Below the pieces are notes generated by a model. That model did not search any database. It saw only the letters and a program-made list of their open reading frames with translations, and was not told where the DNA came from. Position numbers and translations under genes: made by a program. A DNA stretch of 31,225 bases, from NCBI GenBank assembly GCA_934097105.1, contig CAKONI010000009.1, positions 1-31,225 of the forward strand, in the 5' to 3' direction. Of this stretch, positions 14,785 through 23,698 are shown one piece after another (within the stretch, counting starts at the first letter, position 1; each line of letters begins with the position of its first letter). The stretch is from an uncultured Bacilli bacterium (lineage in GTDB: Bacteria; Bacillota_I; Bacilli_A; RF39; UBA660).

Positions 14785-17700
14785 TTAAGACCATAGACCT
14801 TTGTTATATATATTTTGATTAGAATTTATATTGTTTATGATGGATTCTATGCTTGTTTTTCCGTTGTCGTCGGTATAATACAAATTGGCAAAGGAAGATG
14901 GATCTGTTACGCCATAATAAGTTGCGCTTATAACGTATTTGAACATGTCAGTTTCTTGTTTTAACGTGCCTTGTATTATTAGATTGCCTTTAAATTTAGG
15001 ACAATCACCGGCGAAGTATCTTACATTGGCTCCTGCTGGTATTTTTAAGTTTCCTATTGAATTAAATTCTGCGATAGTTCCTGCTTGGCAAAACATGCTG
15101 GCCATAGTTGTTACGCTTGATGTATCCCAATTTGAAAGAACTCCTATATTCCAGGTTGCGGCATTTTTTCCGGCGTTAGAGAACATATAACTAATGTTGG
15201 TAACTTTTGATATGTTCCAATTTGAAAGGTCTCCGATTGACCAAGTTTTAGAGTTTTTTCCAGTTCCACTGAACATTGAACGCATATTAGTTACGTTAGA
15301 TGTATCCCATTTTGATACGTCAATATTGAAGTCTGTAGCTTCTCTTCCGGTGTAGTAGAATGCTTCGCGCATACTTTTTACATTTGATGTATTCCAGTTA
15401 TCGAATCCTGTTAGAGTAAACGTTTTGGCACTACTTCCAGTTTGACTAAACATGCTGCTTATGTCTGTTACTTTTGCGGTGTCCCAATTTTCTAATCCTG
15501 TTAAACTAAATGTTTTAGCATTATAACCGGCACTGGAGAACATATAACTCATATTGGTTACATTTGATGTATTCCAGTTTTTTAATGATAGTTCAAATGA
15601 TGAACTACTTCTTCCGGCTTCAGAAAACATATAACTCATGTTAGTTACTTTTGCGGTGTTCCATTTTGATAAATCATTTATAGGCCATGATGTGGCTTCT
15701 CTACCTGCTTTACTAAACATGTAACTCATATTGGTAACTTTTGATGTATCCCAGTTTTCTAATCCTACTAAGTTAAATGTTTTAGCAGTATAACCGGCAT
15801 AATTAAACATATAACTCATGTTAGTTACTTTTGCGGTGTTCCATCCTGATAAATCTATATTTATTATTTCAGAGTTTTTACCTATGTTATAAAACATGAA
15901 ACCCATATCTGTTACACTTGAGGTGTTCCAACTTGATATATCTTTTAGGTTTATTTCTGTGGCATCAACGCCAGTGCAAGAAAACATATTATTCATATTT
16001 AAAACTTTTGATGTGTTCCAGTTTCCTAGTCCTGTTAAGGTAAATGCTACTGCTTCGGAACCAGCGTAACTAAACATGTAATTTGAATATCTTAAATTTG
16101 ATGTATCTAAATTAGTAAAATCTCCTTTTTCCATATTTTTAAAGTTTTCGAACCAGTGGCTTGTATATGTTGGTTTTGTTACATTTCCAATTTCTACTGT
16201 TTTTACTAGGTTCCTTTCTTCATACCATGGTTGATTTATATGTGTGGTAAAGGTATAGGAATTACTGCTATTCATTGCTTCGTATTCATTTAACACTCTT
16301 CCGTGTTTGGTGGTGTTTAGTTCTCTATTTTTACCTGATTCATTGATTATTAAGGTGCCATCGTTATAAAAGGTTGTTATTTCGCTATCTATTTTTACAG
16401 TACATGTTGTGTTACTTGTTACTTTTTTAATTGTTACTTTGGTGTCTTGGTATGATCCTTTTTGACCGTTTGTGCAGACTACTACTCCAACGTTTTTCCC
16501 TTCATTTGGTACGACGCTGAAAGTTCCATTTTCGTTGTGGTTTACATTCTTAATAGAATCTCCGTTTATTATTCCGTTTTGTATTACTATATTTACTTCA
16601 TATTTTTGTTTTTCCCAGACGGCATATAGGTTTACTACTGAGGCGTTTTCTTCGGTTAAGTCTGTTACTTCTTCTTCGTCAGTATATTTTACTTTTCCAT
16701 TTGGAGTGGCGCTCCAGCCTTTAAATACGTAGTTATCTTTTACGTACTCATTTTTTGAAAGTTGTGCTTTTAGGCCTCCTTCATGTGAGGAATTAGGCAT
16801 TTCATTGCTTACAGGTATGATTATATTTTTAACGTATCCTGCATCTAGTCCTCCATTTCCAGCGGTGTCTTTTTTATAAGTAAATTCTAGCACATAGGTT
16901 CCGGGTTCTAATTCTTTTGTTACTGTTTGATAGGTTAAATTTGTTTCTTCAGTTATGTTTGGGTTGCCTCCTATTTTTGTTGCTGCTCCTGTTCCGCTTA
17001 TTGGGGTTGTACTACCATCTTTATATATTGAGTAGTATAGATAATCCCAATTGGTGTTTTCAGTTGATGCTGCCCATTCAAATGATATTTTAGCTTTTGT
17101 TGTTAGAGCGAATTCTTTACTTTTTATTACAGAAGTACTGCTTGATACTCCTTGGCTACCGCTTTTATATACTCCATTTTCTAGTGTCCAGTGATTGGGT
17201 TCATCGGTTACTAATAGTTCTATAAGTTCTTGTTCGTGTCCTCCGTTTGGGTTGTATTTTATTTCATAAGTTATACCTTCTTTAACCCAGACTGCATATA
17301 AGTTTACTACTCCATTATATACGTTTGTTAGATCTTTTACTTCTTCTTCGTCTTTGTATGCCACGTCTTTACTATTATTTGATGTAGACCATCCTTTAAA
17401 TACATAACCATCTTTAGTGAATGTATTTTTTGATAGTTTTTTTGATTCTCCTTGTTTAAATATTACATTTTCCATATTACCTGTTCCGGTATTTGGATTA
17501 TATTTTACTGTGTAGGTTCCCTCTGTTTCTTCAGTTTTTGTATTGGTTTTTACTCCTAATTTAAATGAGTATGCCATGTTGTTTTCTTTGGAGAAGTCTA
17601 TGTCGGTATTTTTTTCATCTACCCATACTTTTAATTTATACTTATCTTTTATTTCTTTTGTAGTGCTATTATGGGTATTTGTTTTGGTATATAGGACATA

Positions 17701-18111
17701 ATCTTTACTTATATCGCTTACATTTTTTAATAATAGTTCGTTACCATCGTAATCTGTTAAATAGACTTTTACTTCTTTATCGCTTAATTCTTGTTTTCCT
17801 TCGTTTACTTGTAATTTTTCTAGTATTATGCTGTAACTTATGTTTTCGTTTTTGCTTGTTTTTGATGAAACGGCAAAGTCAAATGTATCGCTTTGATTTT
17901 TTCCCTCTTCATCGCTCATAGGCATAGCATCTGTTATATTTATTATGTTTGTATTACTTTCTAGCAGTTCTAAACTAGTGGAATCTGTTGTTATTTTGTT
18001 TTCTGTGCTACTTTCGTAGTTATATTTATTTACTGCATATGATCCTATTATTACAACTAATAATAAAATAATTATTGTTAAAATTAAATGAGATTTTTTA
18101 TTTTTTTCCAT
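14785..18111 (-). CDS. Large BspA-like (DUF285) surface protein with InlB-type repeats
   Basis: 1108 residues. The N-terminal hydrophobic segment (8-27) is a signal or membrane anchor; there is no lipobox and no LPXTG motif. A spacer domain (about 40-195) precedes an InlB B/Flg_new-type repeat (200-275: YTVKYNPNTGTG ... YVFKGW ... VNLYAVW). A second one starts at 282 (YEIKYNPNGG) but is interrupted by about 145 residues of beta-rich sequence (292-436) before resuming at MPNSSHEGG and YVFKGW (461-466) to 499. From 668 come 12 DUF285 units of the type WNTSNVTNMSYMF, then a capping region (1020-1108). DUF285 proteins are exported surface proteins, often linked to adhesion. The AGGAG site lies 9-10 bases before the ATG. 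The ligand is unknown. Confidence 0.88.
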   Translation of the reverse strand: MEKNKKSHLILTIIILLLVVIIGSYAVNKYNYESSTENKITTDSTSLELLESNTNIINITDAMPMSDEEGKNQSDTFDFAVSSKTSKNENISYSIILEKLQVNEGKQELSDKEVKVYLTDYDGNELLLKNVSDISKDYVLYTKTNTHNSTTKEIKDKYKLKVWVDEKNTDIDFSKENNMAYSFKLGVKTNTKTEETEGTYTVKYNPNTGTGNMENVIFKQGESKKLSKNTFTKDGYVFKGWSTSNNSKDVAYKDEEEVKDLTNVYNGVVNLYAVWVKEGITYEIKYNPNGGHEQELIELLVTDEPNHWTLENGVYKSGSQGVSSSTSVIKSKEFALTTKAKISFEWAASTENTNWDYLYYSIYKDGSTTPISGTGAATKIGGNPNITEETNLTYQTVTKELEPGTYVLEFTYKKDTAGNGGLDAGYVKNIIIPVSNEMPNSSHEGGLKAQLSKNEYVKDNYVFKGWSATPNGKVKYTDEEEVTDLTEENASVVNLYAVWEKQKYEVNIVIQNGIINGDSIKNVNHNENGTFSVVPNEGKNVGVVVCTNGQKGSYQDTKVTIKKVTSNTTCTVKIDSEITTFYNDGTLIINESGKNRELNTTKHGRVLNEYEAMNSSNSYTFTTHINQPWYEERNLVKTVEIGNVTKPTYTSHWFENFKNMEKGDFTNLDTSNLRYSNYMFSYAGSEAVAFTLTGLGNWNTSKVLNMNNMFSCTGVDATEINLKDISSWNTSSVTDMGFMFYNIGKNSEIINIDLSGWNTAKVTNMSYMFNYAGYTAKTFNLVGLENWDTSKVTNMSYMFSKAGREATSWPINDLSKWNTAKVTNMSYMFSEAGRSSSSFELSLKNWNTSNVTNMSYMFSSAGYNAKTFSLTGLENWDTAKVTDISSMFSQTGSSAKTFTLTGFDNWNTSNVKSMREAFYYTGREATDFNIDVSKWDTSNVTNMRSMFSGTGKNSKTWSIGDLSNWNISKVTNISYMFSNAGKNAATWNIGVLSNWDTSSVTTMASMFCQAGTIAEFNSIGNLKIPAGANVRYFAGDCPKFKGNLIIQGTLKQETDMFKYVISATYYGVTDPSSFANLYYTDDNGKTSIESIINNINSNQNIYNKGLWS

Positions 18112-18156
18112 GGATTTAAGTCTCCTTTTTATTTTATCTTACTTTTAAATAATACC

Positions 18157-18185
18157 AAAAAAAATTCTATATTTCAAGAATTTTT
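18157..18185 (-). terminator. Terminator of nifJ, identical to the one at 14751
   Basis: Same 29 bases as 14751-14779 (hairpin AAAAATTCT/AGAATTTTT), 11 bases past the nifJ stop and 45 bases before the BspA-like start. Confidence 0.75.
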
Positions 18186-18195
18186 TCGTTTTAAA

Positions 18196-21100
18196 TTATT
18201 TTTCGTTTATTTGGTTTACTTTTTCTTTTAATTCTTCATAAGTAAATATAATATTTTCTTTTGTACCTTTTAGTAGTTCTTTGCTAGATCTATATCTATT
18301 TTCATTTTTAAATACTTCATCTAATTTGTCAAAATTTACATTTGAATTGATTGATGCGTGTTTTGTTTCTGGGTTGTAAGTAAATAGTGGAAAATAGCCT
18401 GATTCTGTGACTAGTTTTTCTTCATTTATGGAGTTATTCATTCCTTTTTTTATTCCGTGGGCAATACATGGTGCGTAGGCAATTATTATTGATGGACCAT
18501 TGTATTTTTCTGCCTCTACTAGGGTTTTTATTGTGTGATTGTAATTGGCTCCTAGGGAAATAGTTCCAACGTATACGTCTTTATGAGCAAGGGCGATGTC
18601 TACTAGATTTTTTTTGTTTTCTCGTTTTCCGTTTGAATTGAATTTTGCTATTGCTCCTTGTCTTGTTGATTTTGAAGATTGTCCACCGGTGTTAGAATAT
18701 ACTTCGGTGTCTAATACTAATATATTTACGTTTTCTTTAAGAGAAAGTACGTGATCTATACCGCCAAAACCTATATCGTATGCCCAGCCGTCGCCTCCTA
18801 CTAGCCAGATACTTTTTTCTTTTATGTATTTTTTTAGGGTTTCTAGTTCTTTTACTTCGTTATATCTTAAATTGTTATAGACTTTTATTGATACTTCTTT
18901 TGAATAATTGTTTAGATATTCTTCGAATAGTTGTTTGTTGTGACTGCTTACTTTGTCTATGTTTTCTCTCATTATTCTTTTTACTTTTTCTTTACCGAAA
19001 TCTTCAGCGAGTCTTATTCCAAGTCCGAATTCTGCGTTGTCTTCAAACAGTGAGTTAACCCATGGGCTTTTCCAAGGAATGCATGGAAGTGATGCTCCAT
19101 AAATGGAAGAACATCCTGTTGCGTTTGCTATCATCAAGTTGTCTTTGAATAGTTGTGATAATAGTCTTAAATATGGTGTTTCTCCACAACCGGCACAGGC
19201 TCCAGAGAATTCAAAATTTGGTTTTACAAAGCCTATATTTTTCACATTTTCTTTAGGGAGTATTTCTTTTTCTTTTAGTTTTTCTAAATAATCAAATTTT
19301 TCTTGTTCTTCTAATTTTTGTTTTTCCATTATTATTGCTTTAGTAGGACAGATATTTGTACATAGGCTACAACCAGTACAATCTCTTACTGAAACTGCAA
19401 TGGTGAAGAATAGTTTGTTGTCTTTTATTTTGGCGTCTTTTACACTTTCTTTTATAAAATCAGGGGCACAGTTATATTCTTCTTCGGTTAATAAATATGG
19501 TCTTATTACGGCGTGTGGACATACAAATGAGCATAAATTACACATAATGCATTTGTCTTTGTTATAATTTGGTACCATATTTGATATGTTTCTTGTTCTT
19601 AATTTTTTAATATTAGTTGCTACTGTGCCATTTTCTTTGTTGTTAAACATACTAACTGGTATGTCGTTTCCTTGATCGTGTTGCAAATAAGAAATTATAT
19701 TATTATTTATTTCTATATTTTGATTGGCTGCTATTAATTCATTTTCCTTATTTAAATATTTTAAGGCATCTTCAAGAGCATTTATGTTTGAATTTACTAC
19801 CGATTCGCCTTTTTTAGAGAAGTTTTTAATTATCATTTCTTTAATATAACTTTTGGCTTTGTCTTTATCTATTAAATTTGAAACAAAATTTGAAACATAA
19901 AGTATTGCCATTTCCATTATCATGCTTATTTTATTAGGAATGTTGTTTTCTTTTGCTATTTTAGATGCATTTATTGTGTAAAAATCGATATTTCTTTCTT
20001 TTATTATTTTTACGTAGTTGTTAGGAAGTTTTATTTTTTCATTTTCTGTATTTAGAAGAAATATACCATTTTTCTTTATATTTTTTAGCATGTCAAATTT
20101 ATCTAAATAGGAATCTTTGGAACATACTACTATTTTTGGGCTGTCTACGTAGTATGTGCTTCTTATTTTATTGTTTCCGAATCTTAAATGACTTTTTGTT
20201 ACTCCACCACTTTTTTTAGAGTCGTATTCGAAATATCCTTGTACGTATTTTGGTGTGTTTTCTCCGACAATTGTAAGGATATCTTTGGAGGTTGTTACCA
20301 TTCCGTCTGATCCGTATCCATATATTAACATTTCGTCATAATCTTTTTCAAATTTTGTATTAGTTCTTTCTAGTGATAAGTAGGTTACATCGTCATTTAT
20401 ACTTAATGTAAAGGTTTTGTTTTTAGGATTGTTCATATATTCATAGACTGCTTCGATGTCGTTTAAATTAGTGTTTTTTGAGGAAAGTCCATATCTTCCT
20501 CCGATTACTTCGATGTCTAAGTCATAGTTTTTAATTATGTTAGTGACGTCTAGGCATAATGGTTCTTTTAAAGAGCCTGGTTCTTTTGCTCTATCTAGGA
20601 CCGCTAAAGTCTTGGTGGCTTTTGGTAAGGCTTTTAGGAAGTATTTTTCGGAGAATGGTCTATATAAATGAACTTCGATTAAACCTATTTTTTCTTTTGA
20701 GTAGTCGATATATTCTTTTATTGTTTCACAAACTGATCCCATGGCTACGATAACTTTAGTTGCGTCTTTGTGACCATAGTAGTTGAATGGTTTGTATTCT
20801 TGGCCTGTTATTTTATTTATTCCTTCCATATAACTGTTTACTATATCTGGGAGATTATTATAAAATTTATTTCTGGATTCTACTGCTTGGAAGTAGATGG
20901 CATCTCCTTGATTGGTTCCGCGTGTTGATGGATTATCTGTGTTTAGGGATTTTTCTCTAAATTCTAAAAGTGATTTTTCATCTATTAATTTTTTTACTTT
21001 TTCAAAATCTATTATGTCAATTTTATTGTATTCATGAGAGGTTCTAAAGCCGTCAAAGAAGTTTAGGAATGGAATTTTGCCTTTTATAGTGGATAAATAG

Positions 21101-21555
21101 GCAACATTTGTTAGATCCATTGCTTGTTGTACGGAAGATGATGAGAGTATGGCAAAGCCTGTGCCTCTTGCAGAGTAGATATCACTGTGATCTCCCATAA
21201 TTGAAAGTGCATGGGTCGCTACTGTTCTTGCGGCGACGTTTATTACGCATGGAAGAAGTTCTCCGGCTATTTTGTACATGTTAGGAAGCATTAAAAGAAG
21301 TCCTTGGCTAGCCGTATATGTACTTGATAGTATTCCATTTTGAAGTAGGCCGTGTACTGTAGCGATTGCTCCGGCTTCACTTTGCATTTCGATTACTTTT
21401 ACTTTGTCATGGAAAAAGTTTGTTTCAGTATTTGATAATTTTTCTATATTTTCTGCCATAGTTGAGGCAGGTGTTATTGGATATATGGCTGCAACTTCGG
21501 TAAATTTATATGATACAAGGCTGCACGCTGTATTTCCGTCAATTATTTTTTTCAT
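18196..21555 (-). CDS. nifJ: Pyruvate:ferredoxin (flavodoxin) oxidoreductase
   Basis: Converts pyruvate and CoA to acetyl-CoA and CO2 and passes electrons to ferredoxin; cytoplasmic, TPP- and iron-sulfur-dependent. 1119 residues, slightly below the usual 1170. Domain order is complete: N-terminal pyrimidine-binding domain (YPITPASTMAE near 25), a gamma-type domain (about 410-600), two [4Fe-4S] motifs (C669xxC672xxC675...C679 and C726xxC729xxC732...C736), and a TPP domain with the proximal-cluster cysteines CAGC (787-790), ATGCSS (815), APC near 1030, and GGDGWAYDIGFGG. ATG 21555 is chosen over GTG 21564 because GGTGAT gives a proper ribosome site before it. Single gene. Confidence 0.96.
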   Translation of the reverse strand: MKKIIDGNTACSLVSYKFTEVAAIYPITPASTMAENIEKLSNTETNFFHDKVKVIEMQSEAGAIATVHGLLQNGILSSTYTASQGLLLMLPNMYKIAGELLPCVINVAARTVATHALSIMGDHSDIYSARGTGFAILSSSSVQQAMDLTNVAYLSTIKGKIPFLNFFDGFRTSHEYNKIDIIDFEKVKKLIDEKSLLEFREKSLNTDNPSTRGTNQGDAIYFQAVESRNKFYNNLPDIVNSYMEGINKITGQEYKPFNYYGHKDATKVIVAMGSVCETIKEYIDYSKEKIGLIEVHLYRPFSEKYFLKALPKATKTLAVLDRAKEPGSLKEPLCLDVTNIIKNYDLDIEVIGGRYGLSSKNTNLNDIEAVYEYMNNPKNKTFTLSINDDVTYLSLERTNTKFEKDYDEMLIYGYGSDGMVTTSKDILTIVGENTPKYVQGYFEYDSKKSGGVTKSHLRFGNNKIRSTYYVDSPKIVVCSKDSYLDKFDMLKNIKKNGIFLLNTENEKIKLPNNYVKIIKERNIDFYTINASKIAKENNIPNKISMIMEMAILYVSNFVSNLIDKDKAKSYIKEMIIKNFSKKGESVVNSNINALEDALKYLNKENELIAANQNIEINNNIISYLQHDQGNDIPVSMFNNKENGTVATNIKKLRTRNISNMVPNYNKDKCIMCNLCSFVCPHAVIRPYLLTEEEYNCAPDFIKESVKDAKIKDNKLFFTIAVSVRDCTGCSLCTNICPTKAIIMEKQKLEEQEKFDYLEKLKEKEILPKENVKNIGFVKPNFEFSGACAGCGETPYLRLLSQLFKDNLMIANATGCSSIYGASLPCIPWKSPWVNSLFEDNAEFGLGIRLAEDFGKEKVKRIMRENIDKVSSHNKQLFEEYLNNYSKEVSIKVYNNLRYNEVKELETLKKYIKEKSIWLVGGDGWAYDIGFGGIDHVLSLKENVNILVLDTEVYSNTGGQSSKSTRQGAIAKFNSNGKRENKKNLVDIALAHKDVYVGTISLGANYNHTIKTLVEAEKYNGPSIIIAYAPCIAHGIKKGMNNSINEEKLVTESGYFPLFTYNPETKHASINSNVNFDKLDEVFKNENRYRSSKELLKGTKENIIFTYEELKEKVNQINEK

Positions 21556-21571
21556 TTTTATCACCGAAGAT

Positions 21572-21600
21572 ATTGTATCAAATTTTTGAAAAAATGTCTT
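21572..21600 (-). promoter_or_regulatory. Promoter of nifJ
   Basis: Minus strand AAGACA (21595-21600), 17-base spacer, TACAAT (21572-21577). The predicted start of transcription falls at about the Shine-Dalgarno site, so the leader is very short. Confidence 0.5.
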
Positions 21601-21638
21601 TAGTTTTACTGTAATTTTCTAAAATTTGTAAAAAGAAA

Positions 21639-21661
21639 AGAAGAGTTTACATTGCTCTTCT
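21639..21661 (-). terminator. Terminator overlapping the end of the coiled-coil gene
   Basis: On the minus strand AGAAGAG and CTCTTCT form a perfect 7-base stem around a 9-base loop, followed by a T-rich tract. The stem begins in the last codons and the stop codon is in the loop. Confidence 0.7.
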
Positions 21662-22714
21662 AAATGTTTCTGCCTCAGGTTCATATTGATCATTTTTTAA
21701 TTGTTCAAATATAGACTTTGGCATATTTATAGTGTTTTCTGTTTTTAGATTTCTAACGTTTGAAACTGTTGCTCTTTCATTAGAAAGTTCAGGATTTACA
21801 GTGTCTACAATTTCATCTTTTATATCATCTGTTTGTTTATCTATAACTTTATCAAGTTTTCTAAATTCAGCATCTGTTTCATTAAGTTTTTTAACTTCAG
21901 GATATTTAGTAGAAATAAATTGATTTATTTGTTTTTGGATTTCGATCATATCATTGCGAGAAATTTTTTCCATTTTGTTTAGGTTTTCTTTTCTTTCATC
22001 ACTTGCTTTTCCTTCTTGAATTAGAGTGTTTAAGAATTGTCTATCTTCTTCGAAGAAGCTTTTGATATTTTCTAAGAAAGCCTTAGCTCTTTCATCATGT
22101 CTATTGGCTAATAATTCCATATCCCAAGCGTTTATGCCATTCAAAGTGTCTTTTATTATTTTTTGCTCACTTTGAATTTTGTTGTTTATTTCTGTTTCTT
22201 TTCTGAATTCGTCGGTAGTATTTTTAATTTCATTTTGTTTGTATGATTCTTTTCTTTCTAGTTCTATTTTTTCGTTACGAATTACGTTCTTTGCTGCGAT
22301 TATTCTAGAATCATAGTTTTCTATATTTAGTTCTTTTTCGAATTCTTCTCTTGTTATTTGTGTTTCTTCTTTTGCTTCTTCTTTTGGCTTTTTGACTTCA
22401 ATTGTTTTGCTGTGACCTTTGTAGTTGTCTCCTAGATTTTTGATTTTATTTATGTCTATTTCTTCGTTTTGGAAATGATCAAATTTAAATTCATCGATAC
22501 TAGGTTCTTCTTTTACTTCTTTGATAGTTTCAGTCATAGTTCCTAAGTTTTCTAATTCCATAGGTTTTTCTTCTACTTTTCTAGGAATTGTTGTACTTAC
22601 GATGCTTTGAAAATCACCTGGTCTTGTTTTTAATTTTTTACCATCTCTTATTTGAGTACAAACGTCACTTTTTCTCATATATTCGTTTAAATCTATTACA
22701 TTAAAATTACTCAT
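21647..22714 (-). CDS. Charged coiled-coil protein, unknown
   Basis: 355 residues, no family recognised. No signal peptide or membrane segment, so cytoplasmic. The N-terminus (VIDLNEYMRKSDVC) is followed by a lysine/glutamate-rich, probably disordered stretch (about 45-130) and then long heptad-like helices (EEFEKELNIENYDSRIIAAK onward, about 125-310). GGGAGG lies 5 bases before the ATG. It begins 12 bases after the DUF1292 stop, so the two are co-transcribed. A structural or scaffold protein is possible; nothing shows a catalytic site. Confidence 0.7.
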   Translation of the reverse strand: MSNFNVIDLNEYMRKSDVCTQIRDGKKLKTRPGDFQSIVSTTIPRKVEEKPMELENLGTMTETIKEVKEEPSIDEFKFDHFQNEEIDINKIKNLGDNYKGHSKTIEVKKPKEEAKEETQITREEFEKELNIENYDSRIIAAKNVIRNEKIELERKESYKQNEIKNTTDEFRKETEINNKIQSEQKIIKDTLNGINAWDMELLANRHDERAKAFLENIKSFFEEDRQFLNTLIQEGKASDERKENLNKMEKISRNDMIEIQKQINQFISTKYPEVKKLNETDAEFRKLDKVIDKQTDDIKDEIVDTVNPELSNERATVSNVRNLKTENTINMPKSIFEQLKNDQYEPEAETFRRAM

Positions 22715-22726
22715 GATAACCTCCCG

Positions 22727-22993
22727 TTAAGCCTCTTTTTTTGCAAGTTCACGTAAAACGTCTTTTATTCTTGCCCATTCATCGTCTGTTGAAACTCCTA
22801 AAAGTCTAGTTCCCATACTGTCACTTACTACCTCAGTAACATATATAGTAATGTTCCCATTAGGATCAGTTTCATTTTTTGTATAAACTAAATATTTCTT
22901 TTTTGTATCGCTAAATTCAAAACTTATAACTTCCTCTACTTCTTCAGTAGTGCCATCTGCCTTATTAATCATCAAGGTTTTTTTATCTTCCAT
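22727..22993 (-). CDS. DUF1292 family protein
   Basis: 88 residues. Matches the DUF1292 (YrzB-like) pattern of Bacillota: an early beta strand, EVISFEFSDTKKKYLVYT, then 'ITIYVTEVV' and a C-terminal helix (DEWARIKDVLREL). The ATG at 22993 follows GAGGAGG with the correct spacing; the longer reading from 23053 runs through the -10 box and is rejected. Function of the family is unknown. In other Bacillota it usually sits near yrvK/yrrL (Holliday junction resolvase), which is not the case here; here it leads the coiled-coil gene. Confidence 0.82.
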   Translation of the reverse strand: MEDKKTLMINKADGTTEEVEEVISFEFSDTKKKYLVYTKNETDPNGNITIYVTEVVSDSMGTRLLGVSTDDEWARIKDVLRELAKKEA

Positions 22994-23021
22994 ATTTACC
23001 TCCTCTTTAGTATCTATAAGC

Positions 23022-23050
23022 ATTGTATCATAAAAAAAATTAAGTTTCAA
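23022..23050 (-). promoter_or_regulatory. Promoter of the DUF1292 operon
   Basis: Minus strand TTGAAA (23045-23050), 17-base spacer, TACAAT (23022-23027), 28 bases before the ATG at 22993. The rest of 23051-23214 shows no gene or structure I can support. Confidence 0.7.
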
Positions 23051-23214
23051 CACTATTTATACATTTTTTTTAACAAAAGCAAATAATTTTGCCCGCACTA
23101 TTTTGGAGTAATGCATTTTTTTCTTCGTAGATCCTATATTCGTACTTCTTTAGGAAACTTAAAATTTTGTGATTTCATGTCGTGGTTATTTTTATATTTC
23201 TTTATATATAAAAA

Positions 23215-23234
23215 AGAACTAATTACTTAGTCCT
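23215..23234 (-). terminator. Terminator of the yfhO-gtrB-gtrA operon
   Basis: On the minus strand AGGACTAA pairs with TTAGTTCT (one G-T pair) around a 4-base loop, followed by five further Ts. It lies 30 bases past the gtrA stop. Confidence 0.7.
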
Positions 23235-23263
23235 TGAGTTATATTACTTTGAAATTATCTTTT

Positions 23264-23698
23264 TTAATTTTTACTTTTTGGTGTTTTTTTAAAAACGAAT
23301 AGTTTACTAAATATATAATTTAATATTACTATTATGAATTGTACTAATATTTTAGAAATCATATCATCTAATTTAATTAGATCGGTTAGAATCCACATAC
23401 TAAGCATATCTATAAATAAGGTAGTTAATCTAGAGAGGTAAAATTTAATCATTTCAAGTCTCATGTTTTTTCCTGCTTCTTTTGATTCGAATACATATTT
23501 TTTATTGGTTACAAAGGCAAAAAGTACTGCGAAAATCCAGGAGATAACATTTGATATTTGTATATTTAGTTGGGTGTTAGTAATGAATATGAATTTTCTT
23601 ACTAAGTAGAAAGATAAAAGGCTTACTACTGTAGTTAGGACTCCAATTATGAGATAGTTTATTATTTCTTTGTATTTTAAATATAACTTTTTAATCAT
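23264..23698 (-). CDS. GtrA/GtcA-family membrane protein (lipid-sugar flippase type)
   Basis: 144 residues with four hydrophobic segments (about 12-31, 43-63, 84-104, 113-133), matching GtrA/DPMS-associated proteins, which are thought to flip undecaprenyl-phosphate sugars across the membrane. Characteristic features are the YLIIGVLTTVVSLLSFYLVRK start and FVTNKKYVFES before the third segment. The ATG overlaps the gtrB end by 8 bases. The pairing with GtrB and YfhO matches the three-part sugar-decoration machinery known for teichoic acids. Confidence 0.88.
   Translation of the reverse strand: MIKKLYLKYKEIINYLIIGVLTTVVSLLSFYLVRKFIFITNTQLNIQISNVISWIFAVLFAFVTNKKYVFESKEAGKNMRLEMIKFYLSRLTTLFIDMLSMWILTDLIKLDDMISKILVQFIIVILNYIFSKLFVFKKTPKSKN

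Noticed and set aside
14939..15190. Open frame on the plus strand inside the BspA-like gene
   Set aside because: Antisense of a repetitive gene; no ribosome site or promoter.
14995..16110. DUF285 repeat DNA as a CRISPR-like or tandem-repeat array
   Set aside because: The ~89-base period encodes protein repeats with diverged DNA between conserved codons; no spacer structure.
22994..23053. Longer N-terminus for the DUF1292 protein
   Set aside because: The extra 20 residues would be read from the promoter -10 region and upstream of the GAGGAGG ribosome site; ATG 22993 fits the family start.
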